Below are positions 8,609 to 17,443 of a DNA stretch of 64,000 nt, in pieces. Position 1 is the stretch's first letter. Every line of letters starts with the position of its first letter. Under the pieces are notes generated by a model, which did not search any database, was not told where the DNA came from, and worked only from the letters and a program-made list of their open reading frames with translations. The DNA comes from Thiothrix unzii (lineage in GTDB: Bacteria > Pseudomonadota > Gammaproteobacteria > Thiotrichales > Thiotrichaceae): contig NZ_CP072793.1 of assembly GCF_017901175.1 (NCBI RefSeq), forward strand, positions 558,001 through 622,000. The letters are read 5' to 3'. Both the position numbers and the translations under genes were made by a program.

Positions 8609-10198
8609 ATGACCGAACTTCAACAAGAAACTGCTCGCCGCCGTACTTTCGCTATCATTTCCCACCCGGATGCGGGCAAAACCACCATGACCGAAAAGGT
8701 GTTGTTGTTCGGGGGCGCGATCCAGCTTGCGGGTACGATCAAGGGTCGTAAAGCGGGTCGTCATGCGACTTCGGACTGGATGACGATGGAAAAGGAACGG
8801 GGCATTTCCGTGACTTCATCGGTGATGCAGTTTCCCTACAATGGGCGCATTGTTAACCTACTCGATACGCCGGGGCATGAGGATTTCTCGGAAGATACTT
8901 ACCGGGTATTGACGGCGGTGGACTCTGCGTTGATGGTCATCGACGTGGCAAAAGGGGTTGAGGAACGCACCATTAATTTGATGGAAGTGTGCCGGTTGCG
9001 CGATACCCCGATTATGACCTTCATTAATAAGCTTGACCGCGAAGGCAAAGAGCCGATTGAGTTATTGGATGAAGTGGAAACGGTGCTGAAGATTAAATGC
9101 GCCCCGATTACCTGGCCTATTGGTATGGGCAAACGCCTCAAAGGGATTTACCACCTCTACGAAGACAAAGTAATCCTCTACAAACCCAGCACCGAACGCC
9201 GTCAGGATTACGAAGAAGTCCAAGGCTTAGATAACCCCGAACTCGATACACTACTAGGCACGCAAGCCGACGAGTTACGCGAAGAAATCGAATTGGTGAA
9301 AGGCGCAAGCCACGAATTCGACTTGCAAGCTTATCTCGACGGCAAGCTCACTCCGGTGTATTTCGGCACCGCGTTAAACAGTTTCGGTATCCGCGAATTG
9401 CTGGATGGTTTCGTGGAAAACGCGCCCGCGCCGCAAGCCCGCCCGACCACTACCCGCAAAGTCGAAGCCGCCGAAGAGCCTTTCACCGGCTTTGTTTTCA
9501 AAATCCAAGCGAATATGGATCCGCAACACCGTGACCGCATGGCGTTTATGCGCATCTGTTCCGGCAAGTTTGAAAAGGGCATGAAAGCCAAGCACGTGCG
9601 CATCGGTAAAGAAGTGAAAATCCCCGACGCGCTCACCTTTATGGCTTCCGACCGCGAACACGTGCAGGACGCTTACCCCGGCGATATTATCGGCATCCAC
9701 AATCACGGCAGCATTCGCATCGGCGATACTTTTACCCAAGGCGAAAATCTGCAATTTACCGGGATTCCTAACTTTGCCCCGGAATTATTCCGTCGTGCGC
9801 AATTACGTGATCCGCTGAAAATGAAGCAATTGCAAAAAGGTTTGGCGGAATTGTGCGAAGAAGGCGCGACTCAGCTTTTCAAACCGCTCAATAACAATGA
9901 CCTGATCCTCGGTGCGGTCGGTGTGTTGCAGTTCGATGTAGTGGCGCAACGCCTCAAAGACGAATACAAAGTCGACGCGCTGTTTGAAGGCGTAAACGTG
10001 CAAACCGCACGCTGGGTTACGTCCACCAACGAGAAAAAGTTTGAAGAGTTCAAAGCGAAAGCCTCGCAAAACCTCGCTTACGACCATTCGGGGGAACTGG
10101 TGTACATCGCGCCGACCCGCATTAACCTGCAAATGGCGCAGGAAAAATGGCCGGATATTAAGTTCCACTCTACTCGTGAGCATGGCGTAGCGGTGTAA
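8609..10198 (+). CDS. prfC: Peptide chain release factor 3
   Basis: 529-residue translational GTPase that recycles RF1/RF2 from the ribosome after termination. Seen: G1 [10 protein letters not shown]2/switch region [14 protein letters not shown]3 DTPGHEDF and G4 NKLDREG, followed by domain 2 and the RF3-specific C-terminal domain. The start ATG at 8609 is chosen; a GTG at 8600 adds three residues. Length is typical for RF3. Convergent with the following gene, only 10 bases between stops. Confidence 0.97.
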   Translation: MTELQQETARRRTFAIISHPDAGKTTMTEKVLLFGGAIQLAGTIKGRKAGRHATSDWMTMEKERGISVTSSVMQFPYNGRIVNLLDTPGHEDFSEDTYRVLTAVDSALMVIDVAKGVEERTINLMEVCRLRDTPIMTFINKLDREGKEPIELLDEVETVLKIKCAPITWPIGMGKRLKGIYHLYEDKVILYKPSTERRQDYEEVQGLDNPELDTLLGTQADELREEIELVKGASHEFDLQAYLDGKLTPVYFGTALNSFGIRELLDGFVENAPAPQARPTTTRKVEAAEEPFTGFVFKIQANMDPQHRDRMAFMRICSGKFEKGMKAKHVRIGKEVKIPDALTFMASDREHVQDAYPGDIIGIHNHGSIRIGDTFTQGENLQFTGIPNFAPELFRRAQLRDPLKMKQLQKGLAELCEEGATQLFKPLNNNDLILGAVGVLQFDVVAQRLKDEYKVDALFEGVNVQTARWVTSTNEKKFEEFKAKASQNLAYDHSGELVYIAPTRINLQMAQEKWPDIKFHSTREHGVAV

Positions 10199-10208
10199 AC
10201 CGCTGACT

Positions 10209-13200
10209 TCACGGTGCAACCACCTGCGCGGTAATTTGCAATTCCGCGCGTTGCCCTGCGCCTAACCAGCCAACGTTCCACACGCCCGTCGCGGGATCAT
10301 AATCGCCCGGCGGCGTGGCGGTTTGAAAGCGTAACTCCGGCGGCAAACGGTCTTGCACTTGCACCCCGGATGCTTCATCGGTTCCGGCATTGAGCAGGCT
10401 CAAGGTGTATGTGACACTTTCGCCGCGCGTGACGCTGTTTTTATTGGCTTGTTTGCTGAGTTGTAAATCAATTTGGCGCGGTAGGGTTAAGCCGAAATCC
10501 CAAGTGTAATCACGTGCGCCCGCCGTTAACGTCAGCATTGCCGTGCTAGTGTTTGCCGCTACATCGCTGTCAGTATTTTTATCACCACTGGCGTGAATAG
10601 GTGATGCGACGTAACCCGCAGGCCACTCCGCAAAGCGCAAGTAATAATCGCCCGCCGGAACATTGTCAAAGCCGTAATGCCCGTCCGCATTGGTGCGCGT
10701 GCTTGCCACCAGCGTGTGTTGCGTATTGTGTAAGCTAACGCTGACATTAGCGATGCCGGTTTCATCCGGGTCTTGTACACCATCAGCATTGCGGTCAAAC
10801 CACACTTTGTTGCCCAAACTGGCAGGCTGGCTCAAGCCAATCGCGTAATCCGGGGTAAAACTGCCTGCTGCACCCGTGGTTGCTTCCAATGCGGTATGCT
10901 CTGGAAAGCCGCCGAGCGGATTGCCTGCAAGGTAATCGTCGGGTTTATCCAATACCAGTTGATAGCTGTAATGCGTTTTTAATCCCCAAAACATGTAATT
11001 GCCGTTGGCATCCGTCAATGTTTCGGCAATGCGTCCCGCGCCGTCGTACACCCGCACACTCACGCCCGCCAACGGTAATTCCGCTGGATCGCGTTGCCCG
11101 TTGCCATTGCTATCGAACCACACGTTGCCGCCTAATCCGGCAGTAGTGGCGGTGTCGATCATCATTAAACCGACTTTGGGCGGTTCGCTGGTGAGCAAGG
11201 TTTCGGTGGTGTTGCTGCTGGTGTCGAAATAACTCGCGGTGTACGCAAAACTGTTCCAAGCCACGCGCCGATTGGCTGGTGGTTCGGCATCCAGCGTTTG
11301 TACCGGAATACTGATTTGCAACTTTTCCCCCGGCGCGAGTCCGTTCAGTGGTCGCCAGCGCAAGCCGATGCGGGTATCGCTGGAGCTGGCATCCAGTGTC
11401 CATTCATTAGCGGGAATAGCGGTGGCATGACCGGCGGCTGTGATGCGTTGCAAGTTGAGTTCGCCCGCGATACGTGCATTCCATTCGGATAAACGTTGCG
11501 CACCTGTGACCAATGCGCTATCGCCGAGTGCGGGTAATACGTCGACAATATCCACTTGCGTATTGGTGACATTGCCGGTGTTACGAATTTCCAACAGGTA
11601 AGTATTCATGCCCAGCGCGGTGGTGTTGCCGACATTAGGGGTGCGGTGATACGCGCTATCCAGCGCACCTTTTACCCATTTCACACTATCGAGCGTGGTT
11701 AATTCAGGCACAGTGTAATTCAGATTCGAGGAGCGGCAAGTGTTGCGCCCGGTGTCGCCAGCATCCGCACCATTCACGCAACCCACCAGTGGAAAGTCAC
11801 CCGTGGCAACGCTGGCGACGTTGGTAAGGCGCGTTCCTACCGCCGTGCCGGGTGAGATTCGCGCACTGAAATACACCGCCAACCCCAAATCTGCTTGCCC
11901 GACCACCAAGTGACAGCCGGGAAATGCCCAGCGTAACGCCACACGCCCATCCGCTTGACGGGTATGGCTGAATTGCGGGGTTTTGCACGCCGTTTGTGTG
12001 GTGGTAATACGGTTGTTGGGTAATGCCACGCGCCACCAGTTACCGCCTTGCTCAAGCTGATAATCCAAACCAGCGGGTAAAATATCCTCAATAACGGGGT
12101 ATTGAGTACTCGTGCCGGACAGTTCATCCAAGCCAATCGCGACGCGATATACCCGGTCATTTCCTGCGGGAGCGGGGGCAATGGTGGGTTGCCACAGCGG
12201 TGGAGCGTACACAATGGTCGAGCCATCGGGCGAAACCACACCGCCCGTGGGATTGATTTTACTAATGCTCAACAGCGGTTCACCTTGCCCCAAAACCGGA
12301 ATCGGCGCGGCGCAACTTGTGCCGTGTTGAGATGAAGTGGCGCAGTTGCGAATATCGCCGCCGATGTAAGGGCTATCTACGACCATTGCCAGATTTACGC
12401 TTTGCGCGGCGAGATTGGCATTCACCGTCCAGCGTAACCGTTTGATATTGCCGACCAATAACCCGGATGCCAACAATCGGGCGGTACAACCCGTTGCCAT
12501 TCCGCTGGGTGACTGCAAATTATCGGCACGCCCTGCGGCGACTTCCGCACTCATCCATGTCGCAACCGGCTGATTCAGCGCGGTAAAATCGTCTTCACCG
12601 TTATCGCTGCAATCCACGCTCGGATGCCCCACCGCCGTCGCATTGCTGGCAGCAGCGGTGTAAACCTGCATTCCGGGCGGCACATTTTCAGTAACAGTGT
12701 AAGCTGTCGCGCTGGTTGGCAGGCTGATGCTCCAGCGTTCCAAACCGCCGGGTTGCACAAGCGCAGCACTTCCGGTTTTAGCAAATCCGGGGCTGGCAGG
12801 TGGCGGCGGTGTTGGGCAAGCGTTAGCTATCGCCGCCGGAACTATGAGGTCAGGCGCGTTTGATGTGGTCGAAAACTCACCGGTTGTAGCTGTGGCTTGC
12901 AGGGAAATAAGGGCAGGGGGTGCGCTGCTGCCGCACGTTGGAAACTTCACCTGCACCTTGATAATGCCGGTTGAACCAGCGGCTAACCCGTCTGCTGGCA
13001 CGCCTTGCGGCAAGCTTTCCGACGGCGTGGCTAATTGCCATGCGAGGGTTTTTCCCACGATGCTGGCTTGCGCCACACTGCCGCCTGTGGGGGTATAACC
13101 CACTATTTTTAACGGTTCGGGAATCGTGGTGGTGATACGCGGTACGGTGCAATACAACGACGAAATTCCGGCGCACCGATAACGAATGCTGTAAGTAAAG

Positions 13201-13358
13201 GTTTCCCCCGGCGCAGGGTTGGCATTGCTGATCTGGGTCTCAATGCGTAATTCCGCATCGGCTGCGTGGGCTAACTGAATGAATACACTCAGCAATAACA
13301 ACAGGCTTCCCAATAGGAAACGCACGGCAAAAGGCAGTAAAGAAAAACGGTAACGCAT
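10209..13358 (-). CDS. Large secreted protein with DUF11 and SdrD_B-like domains
   Basis: About 1049 residues, exported: a long signal peptide (MRYRFSLLPFAVRFLLGSLLLLLS...AHAA) precedes a set of beta-sandwich domains. Early domains resemble DUF11 conserved-repeat modules (ISNANPAPGETFTYSI). Two SdrD_B-type (Cna-B-like) domains start at LGGNVWFDSNGNGQRDPAEL and LGNKVWFDRNADGVQDPDE, each with a DxNxxGxxD calcium-type loop. A last DUF11 module (LSKQANKNSVTRGESVTYTL) runs to the stop, with no sorting signal or anchor. The ATG at 13358 is preferred over a TTG two codons upstream. It is probably a surface or matrix adhesin-like protein; the function is unknown. Confidence 0.85.
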   Translation of the reverse strand: MRYRFSLLPFAVRFLLGSLLLLLSVFIQLAHAADAELRIETQISNANPAPGETFTYSIRYRCAGISSLYCTVPRITTTIPEPLKIVGYTPTGGSVAQASIVGKTLAWQLATPSESLPQGVPADGLAAGSTGIIKVQVKFPTCGSSAPPALISLQATATTGEFSTTSNAPDLIVPAAIANACPTPPPPASPGFAKTGSAALVQPGGLERWSISLPTSATAYTVTENVPPGMQVYTAAASNATAVGHPSVDCSDNGEDDFTALNQPVATWMSAEVAAGRADNLQSPSGMATGCTARLLASGLLVGNIKRLRWTVNANLAAQSVNLAMVVDSPYIGGDIRNCATSSQHGTSCAAPIPVLGQGEPLLSISKINPTGGVVSPDGSTIVYAPPLWQPTIAPAPAGNDRVYRVAIGLDELSGTSTQYPVIEDILPAGLDYQLEQGGNWWRVALPNNRITTTQTACKTPQFSHTRQADGRVALRWAFPGCHLVVGQADLGLAVYFSARISPGTAVGTRLTNVASVATGDFPLVGCVNGADAGDTGRNTCRSSNLNYTVPELTTLDSVKWVKGALDSAYHRTPNVGNTTALGMNTYLLEIRNTGNVTNTQVDIVDVLPALGDSALVTGAQRLSEWNARIAGELNLQRITAAGHATAIPANEWTLDASSSDTRIGLRWRPLNGLAPGEKLQISIPVQTLDAEPPANRRVAWNSFAYTASYFDTSSNTTETLLTSEPPKVGLMMIDTATTAGLGGNVWFDSNGNGQRDPAELPLAGVSVRVYDGAGRIAETLTDANGNYMFWGLKTHYSYQLVLDKPDDYLAGNPLGGFPEHTALEATTGAAGSFTPDYAIGLSQPASLGNKVWFDRNADGVQDPDETGIANVSVSLHNTQHTLVASTRTNADGHYGFDNVPAGDYYLRFAEWPAGYVASPIHASGDKNTDSDVAANTSTAMLTLTAGARDYTWDFGLTLPRQIDLQLSKQANKNSVTRGESVTYTLSLLNAGTDEASGVQVQDRLPPELRFQTATPPGDYDPATGVWNVGWLGAGQRAELQITAQVVAP

Positions 13359-13540
13359 AAGCAAGCCCGGTCATTTATTGTGACTTGGTATTCACCAGTC
13401 ACTTATTTGAATGATTTATTACAGGCAATCATAGCATTAAACGCTAATGAAACAAGCGTCTTTAGGGCAAGCGGTGGATTGGATATTCGCGTTCTCGCCC
13501 CCATACTGACAAACACGAATAGATTTTTTCAGGAGTGAAC

Positions 13541-13978
13541 ATGAGCGATATATTCAATCTGGTCTGCCCCAGTTGCAGCGTTACCAACCGTATTGCAGCA
13601 GCGCGTTTAGGCGATAACCCGAAGTGCGGCAAATGCCATAGCCCGCTGTTCAACGGGCATCCCACCGAGTTAAACCCGGAAACCTTTGCCAAACACATTG
13701 TCCGCAATGACATTCCGGTGCTGGTAGATTTCTGGGCTCCTTGGTGTGGGCCATGCCGTCAGATGGCTCCGGCCTTTGCGCAAGCTGCCGCACAACTGGA
13801 ACCGCAAGTGCGTTTCGCCAAAGTCGACACCGAAGCGCATCAAACGATTGGGGCGCAATACAACATTCGTAGCATTCCAACGATGGCGATGTTCCGTGGT
13901 GGTAAAGAAATTGGGCGCGTATCGGGTGCGATGAGCGCGGCAGATATTGTGCGCTGGGTGAAAAGCCAGTTGTTATGA
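13541..13978 (+). CDS. trxC: Thioredoxin 2 (zinc-binding thioredoxin TrxC)
   Basis: 145-residue cytosolic disulfide reductase. An N-terminal zinc ribbon is formed by CPSC (9-12) and CGKC (29-32), which separates TrxC from TrxA. The thioredoxin fold follows with active site WCGPC (68-72) and the cis-proline segment IRSIPTM. TrxC members usually respond to oxidative stress through OxyR; an oxyR gene lies 32 kb away, but no OxyR box is identified here. ATG at 13541 is used, with AGGAG 8-12 bases upstream; a GTG two codons earlier is less likely. Confidence 0.96.
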   Translation: MSDIFNLVCPSCSVTNRIAAARLGDNPKCGKCHSPLFNGHPTELNPETFAKHIVRNDIPVLVDFWAPWCGPCRQMAPAFAQAAAQLEPQVRFAKVDTEAHQTIGAQYNIRSIPTMAMFRGGKEIGRVSGAMSAADIVRWVKSQLL

Positions 13979-13991
13979 AGGGCAGCCCGTA

Positions 13992-14016
13992 CCATCCATG
14001 CACGAGTGCAGGATGG
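13992..14016. terminator. Hairpin between convergent trxC and antiporter genes
   Basis: CCATCC (13992-13997) pairs with GGATGG (14011-14016), continued inside by TGCA/TGCA around a CGAG loop with one bulged A. It lies between two converging stops and probably ends transcription from both sides. There is no T tract, so the intrinsic activity is uncertain. Confidence 0.45.
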
Positions 14017-14050
14017 CGTTTATCACGGCTGTGATGCTGGCGACATTCCG

Positions 14051-15289
14051 TTAAACCGTTTCCAGCATTCCCAACTTCTTCGCAACCCACTTAGTGGTCG
14101 TGGCTTGAATCAGAATGGTCATGAGAATGGCGATGAAAGTAACGGAGGCGACGACATCGGCTCCGGGTGCTTTCATCCCAACCAGCATACCCGCTAATGC
14201 CCCCGGAATAACGCCGGTTTCGCGTGTCCAGCACATGAATAACAACTCATTGCGCGTCCAATTGGCTTTTGGGTCAAGCGCGGCACACGCAAATACGGTC
14301 AGTGGACGACCAATAAACATAAAGATAAGCACCACTATCACGCCGCCGATCAGGTATTCATTCATTAAGGCGAAATTGACTTGTGAACCCAGCAAAATAA
14401 AGATGAACATGCGCATGATCAATGCAGTAGTCATGATGTAATCTTCCATGCGCTCTGCTTCGCGCTCCTGCATTTCAAAGCCGAACATGTCCTTATTGCC
14501 CAAAATAATTCCAAACGTAAATACCGCCATGAAGCCTGATGCGTGAGCACCATCTGCACCCATATACGCACCAATAACAGCCATTAACGTTACCAGTGGC
14601 GCGTATTCCAGCAGGAAGCTGAATTTTTCGTGGGCAATTAATACCGCTGCCAAATACCCTAAAATACCACCAACAAAGATGCCCAAACACGCCTGCCAGA
14701 GCAATTCACCCATGGAGCCAAACAGGGAAAACTCGGCGTGACCAGCAGCAATGCCTAACACCGTAAACGTTGCAATCGCGCCCATCGCATCGTTGAAGGC
14801 GGATTCACTCATTACCGCTTGTGCGACGCGCTCACGGATTTTAACTTGCTGAAAGACTGGTACGAGAGTCGCGGGGTCAGTTGAAGCGATGGTAGCCCCC
14901 AGCAGCAAGGCAATAATAAACGGTATCCCCAATATCCAGTAAGCTACTACGCCCGTGACAAACATCGAAATCAAGACCCCCAAGGTTGAGAGAATCACGA
15001 CCGTAAGCCACACTTCTTTCAACACTTTCAACTTGAGGGATGCCCCGCCATCGAACAGGATGTAGCACGAGCCAAAGATCAAAATAAGCTGATTAGCGAT
15101 TGAGTTGGCTTTGATGTCGATCACGCCCATGACCTCCGGCCCTAACACCATGCCTGCTAATAAAAAGATAGCTACGTCAGGCGTTTTTAACTTTTTGGCA
15201 GTGATTCCCAAGAATGAGCCAATGGCGAGAATCAGGCCAAATGTCAACAATGCTTGTTTGGCAATTTCAATAGATGCTGATGATTCCAT
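14051..15289 (-). CDS. Cation:proton antiporter (CPA family)
   Basis: 412-residue inner-membrane protein with about 12 hydrophobic segments. The N-terminal half (AKKLKTPDVAIFLLAGMVLGPE) and the central ESAFNDAMGAIATF motif, with its Asn-Asp pair, match monovalent cation/proton antiporters of the CPA group. No C-terminal TrkA-N or CBS regulatory domain is present. It follows the kdpE-like gene after 91 bases on the same strand, so K+ or Na+ homeostasis under that two-component pair is a sensible inference. Ion specificity cannot be read from the sequence. Confidence 0.88.
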   Translation of the reverse strand: MESSASIEIAKQALLTFGLILAIGSFLGITAKKLKTPDVAIFLLAGMVLGPEVMGVIDIKANSIANQLILIFGSCYILFDGGASLKLKVLKEVWLTVVILSTLGVLISMFVTGVVAYWILGIPFIIALLLGATIASTDPATLVPVFQQVKIRERVAQAVMSESAFNDAMGAIATFTVLGIAAGHAEFSLFGSMGELLWQACLGIFVGGILGYLAAVLIAHEKFSFLLEYAPLVTLMAVIGAYMGADGAHASGFMAVFTFGIILGNKDMFGFEMQEREAERMEDYIMTTALIMRMFIFILLGSQVNFALMNEYLIGGVIVVLIFMFIGRPLTVFACAALDPKANWTRNELLFMCWTRETGVIPGALAGMLVGMKAPGADVVASVTFIAILMTILIQATTTKWVAKKLGMLETV

Positions 15290-15380
15290 AACTTACAATT
15301 GTGCGCTGCAATAATAAAAGCAGGATTGTAGGACAATCGTATGTAAACAGGTTGTAAAAAATTTGATAATTCGCAAATTT

Positions 15381-16067
15381 TCACAGGGTGAAACGGTAGC
15401 CAATACCTGTCTCGGTTAACAGGTGACGCGGCTGGGCTGGGTTCACCTCTAACTTTTGCCGCAAACGACCAATGTAAATGCGCAAGTAATGACCATCTTC
15501 AGAATGCCCCGCGCCCCACACTTCCCGCAGTAATTGCCGCTGTGTCAACACCTTATCGGGTTGGGCGAGTAGAACTGTTAATAAATGGTATTCACGCGGG
15601 GTGAGGTGCACCATTTCCTCATTGCGGGTGATGTAACGCCGCGAGCGATCCACCATGATTTCACCAAACTGAATCACGGCATTATCATTGATCGGTCGGC
15701 TATCCTTGCGTCGCCTGAGCACCCGTAAGCGTGCCAATAATTCGGCGATGCCAAACGGTTTGGCGAGGTAGTCATCGGCTCCAGCATCCAAGGCAGAGAC
15801 TTTATCGGTTTCTCCATTGCGGGCGGATAACACCAAAATCGGGGTGTCTGACCAAGTACGGAATGTGAGAATAAAGTCGATACCATCAGCGTCCGGTAGC
15901 CCCAAATCCAAAATAATTAAACCGGGTTTTACATCCCCCGACATCGCTAAGCCGCTGGCTACCGTTGTTGCTTCAAAGACTTTACAGCCTTCAGACTCCA
16001 GTGCAGGACGCAGGAATTGGCGAATGCGAAGCTCGTCTTCAACGATCAAAATTGTATTATTGTCCAT
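15381..16067 (-). CDS. KdpE-like OmpR-family response regulator
   Basis: 228-residue response regulator. Receiver domain 1-120 with the acidic pair ED (10-11), phosphoacceptor Asp54 (IILDLGLPD), Thr/Ser region LVLSARN and Lys in AKPFG. The winged-helix DNA-binding domain (about 130-228) ends GRLRQKLEVNPAQPRHLLTETGIGYRF, as in KdpE. The start overlaps the kinase gene by 11 bases, so the two are translationally coupled. No kdpFABC genes are in the window; the adjacent target may be the antiporter. Confidence 0.92.
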   Translation of the reverse strand: MDNNTILIVEDELRIRQFLRPALESEGCKVFEATTVASGLAMSGDVKPGLIILDLGLPDADGIDFILTFRTWSDTPILVLSARNGETDKVSALDAGADDYLAKPFGIAELLARLRVLRRRKDSRPINDNAVIQFGEIMVDRSRRYITRNEEMVHLTPREYHLLTVLLAQPDKVLTQRQLLREVWGAGHSEDGHYLRIYIGRLRQKLEVNPAQPRHLLTETGIGYRFTL

Positions 16068-17328
16068 AATCGGGGAATTCCTCTTCAGGGTCGTTTTCTA
16101 ACACTGGGGGGATGCCTAGGGGCAGGGTAAAGCGAATACACGCACCGCCGCTGGCGTGTTGCTCTAAGTGCAAGTTACCTTGATGCGCTTTAATAATCGC
16201 TTCACAAATCACCAATCCCAAACCTGTAGTGGGAGGTCGTGCCTCCGCCGCGAGTAGCATTTGGGGCGGAAAGCCCGCACCGTGATCGGCAATGCAAATC
16301 TCGGCATGATCCTCAACAATGCGGGCATGGATGCTGATCAAAGTATTAGTGGGTGTATGTTTAGCTGCATTTTCCAATAAATTACCGACGACTCTTTCGA
16401 TCAGAACCGCGTCAAATAGCAGTAATGGAAAGTTAGCGGGAATGTTTATTTGCACCCGTTCGGGCGGCAATAAAGAGTTCAGTAAGCGTAAAGCAGAACC
16501 AACCACTTCAAGCATGGAATGCCATTCGGTGCGTAAGCTGAGTTTACCGGCAGATAAACGCGCCAGATCCAGCAAATTCGTCACCATATCCGCTAAATGC
16601 ACGGATTGTTCATGAACCGCCTCCAACATTTCTTGCTGAACAGGTTGAGAAAGTTGCTTACCACCGGCTTTCAGTGTTTCCGTTAGGCCGACCAAGGCAG
16701 TTAAGGGTGTGCGTAAGTCATGAGAAAGGGATGAGAGAATAGAGGCGCGTAAGCGTTCTGACTCTACTTGCAGACGGTTTACTTGCGCTATATCGGCATA
16801 ATGCAGACGTTCACGTGCAATTTCCAACAGGGATTCCGTTACCGGATTGTGTGGATAATGTTCCGCAATCGTTTCCACTTGGGGTTTGTCGACTGCACCC
16901 GCCAGTTCCCGTGCCATGCGGTACAACGAGTTGGTTAATTCTTCACTGAGATGCAACGCCTGATTTTTTGCCAATAAGGTTGCCGTTATTTGTCCCGTCA
17001 GTAGGGCAATCAACAGCATTACAATCAAGGTGACAATGTGTTCCACACTGGTGGTTAATAACGCAAACTGTGGCGGCACGAAGAAAAAATCGAACAAGAG
17101 TACTGACGCGAGTGCTGCGACCAAAGAAGGGCCTTGCCCCAGCCATAACGCACACAGAAATACTTCCAGCAAAAACAACATAATGATATTGGCAATGTCC
17201 AGCACATTGACCAAGGGGTAAGACACCACGCTAACTAATATCGCCAGCAGGATAGCTAATACATAAGATTCAATCCCGTAAGGATTGTCCAGATTTAACC
17301 GGGAAAACCACAGGCTGTCGTTGGACAT
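16057..17328 (-). CDS. KdpD-like sensor histidine kinase lacking the N-terminal KdpD/Usp domains
   Basis: About 423 residues. Four close hydrophobic segments (about 18-110) form a DUF4118 membrane domain, followed by a linker, a HisKA domain with phosphoacceptor His in SLSHDLRTPL, and HATPase_c motifs NLLENAAKHTP, DHGAGFP and TTGLGLVI. Full KdpD is near 900 residues with an ATP-binding KdpD domain and a Usp domain in front; both are absent here. The ATG at 17328 is chosen because a farther upstream start lies inside the terminator hairpin of the preceding operon. Overlaps the response regulator by 11 bases. Confidence 0.9.
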   Translation of the reverse strand: MSNDSLWFSRLNLDNPYGIESYVLAILLAILVSVVSYPLVNVLDIANIIMLFLLEVFLCALWLGQGPSLVAALASVLLFDFFFVPPQFALLTTSVEHIVTLIVMLLIALLTGQITATLLAKNQALHLSEELTNSLYRMARELAGAVDKPQVETIAEHYPHNPVTESLLEIARERLHYADIAQVNRLQVESERLRASILSSLSHDLRTPLTALVGLTETLKAGGKQLSQPVQQEMLEAVHEQSVHLADMVTNLLDLARLSAGKLSLRTEWHSMLEVVGSALRLLNSLLPPERVQINIPANFPLLLFDAVLIERVVGNLLENAAKHTPTNTLISIHARIVEDHAEICIADHGAGFPPQMLLAAEARPPTTGLGLVICEAIIKAHQGNLHLEQHASGGACIRFTLPLGIPPVLENDPEEEFPDYGQ

Positions 17329-17392
17329 GGCTTGTTTCTCGTGACACTCAATCAAATCGGGCACTATTACCTGCGATAGTATTGCAGGCAAG

Positions 17393-17421
17393 AAAAACCC
17401 CCGTACAGGACGGGGGTTTTT
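17393..17421 (-). terminator. Intrinsic terminator of the DUF485-symporter operon
   Basis: AAAAACCCCCGT (17393-17404) and ACGGGGGTTTTT (17410-17421) form a perfect 12-base-pair stem with a five-base loop, U-rich at the end on either strand. It lies 23 bases after the symporter stop and shows that the KdpD-like gene must begin downstream of it, at 17328. Confidence 0.92.
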
Positions 17422-17443
17422 CACTTAAGGTAACAACCTCGGC

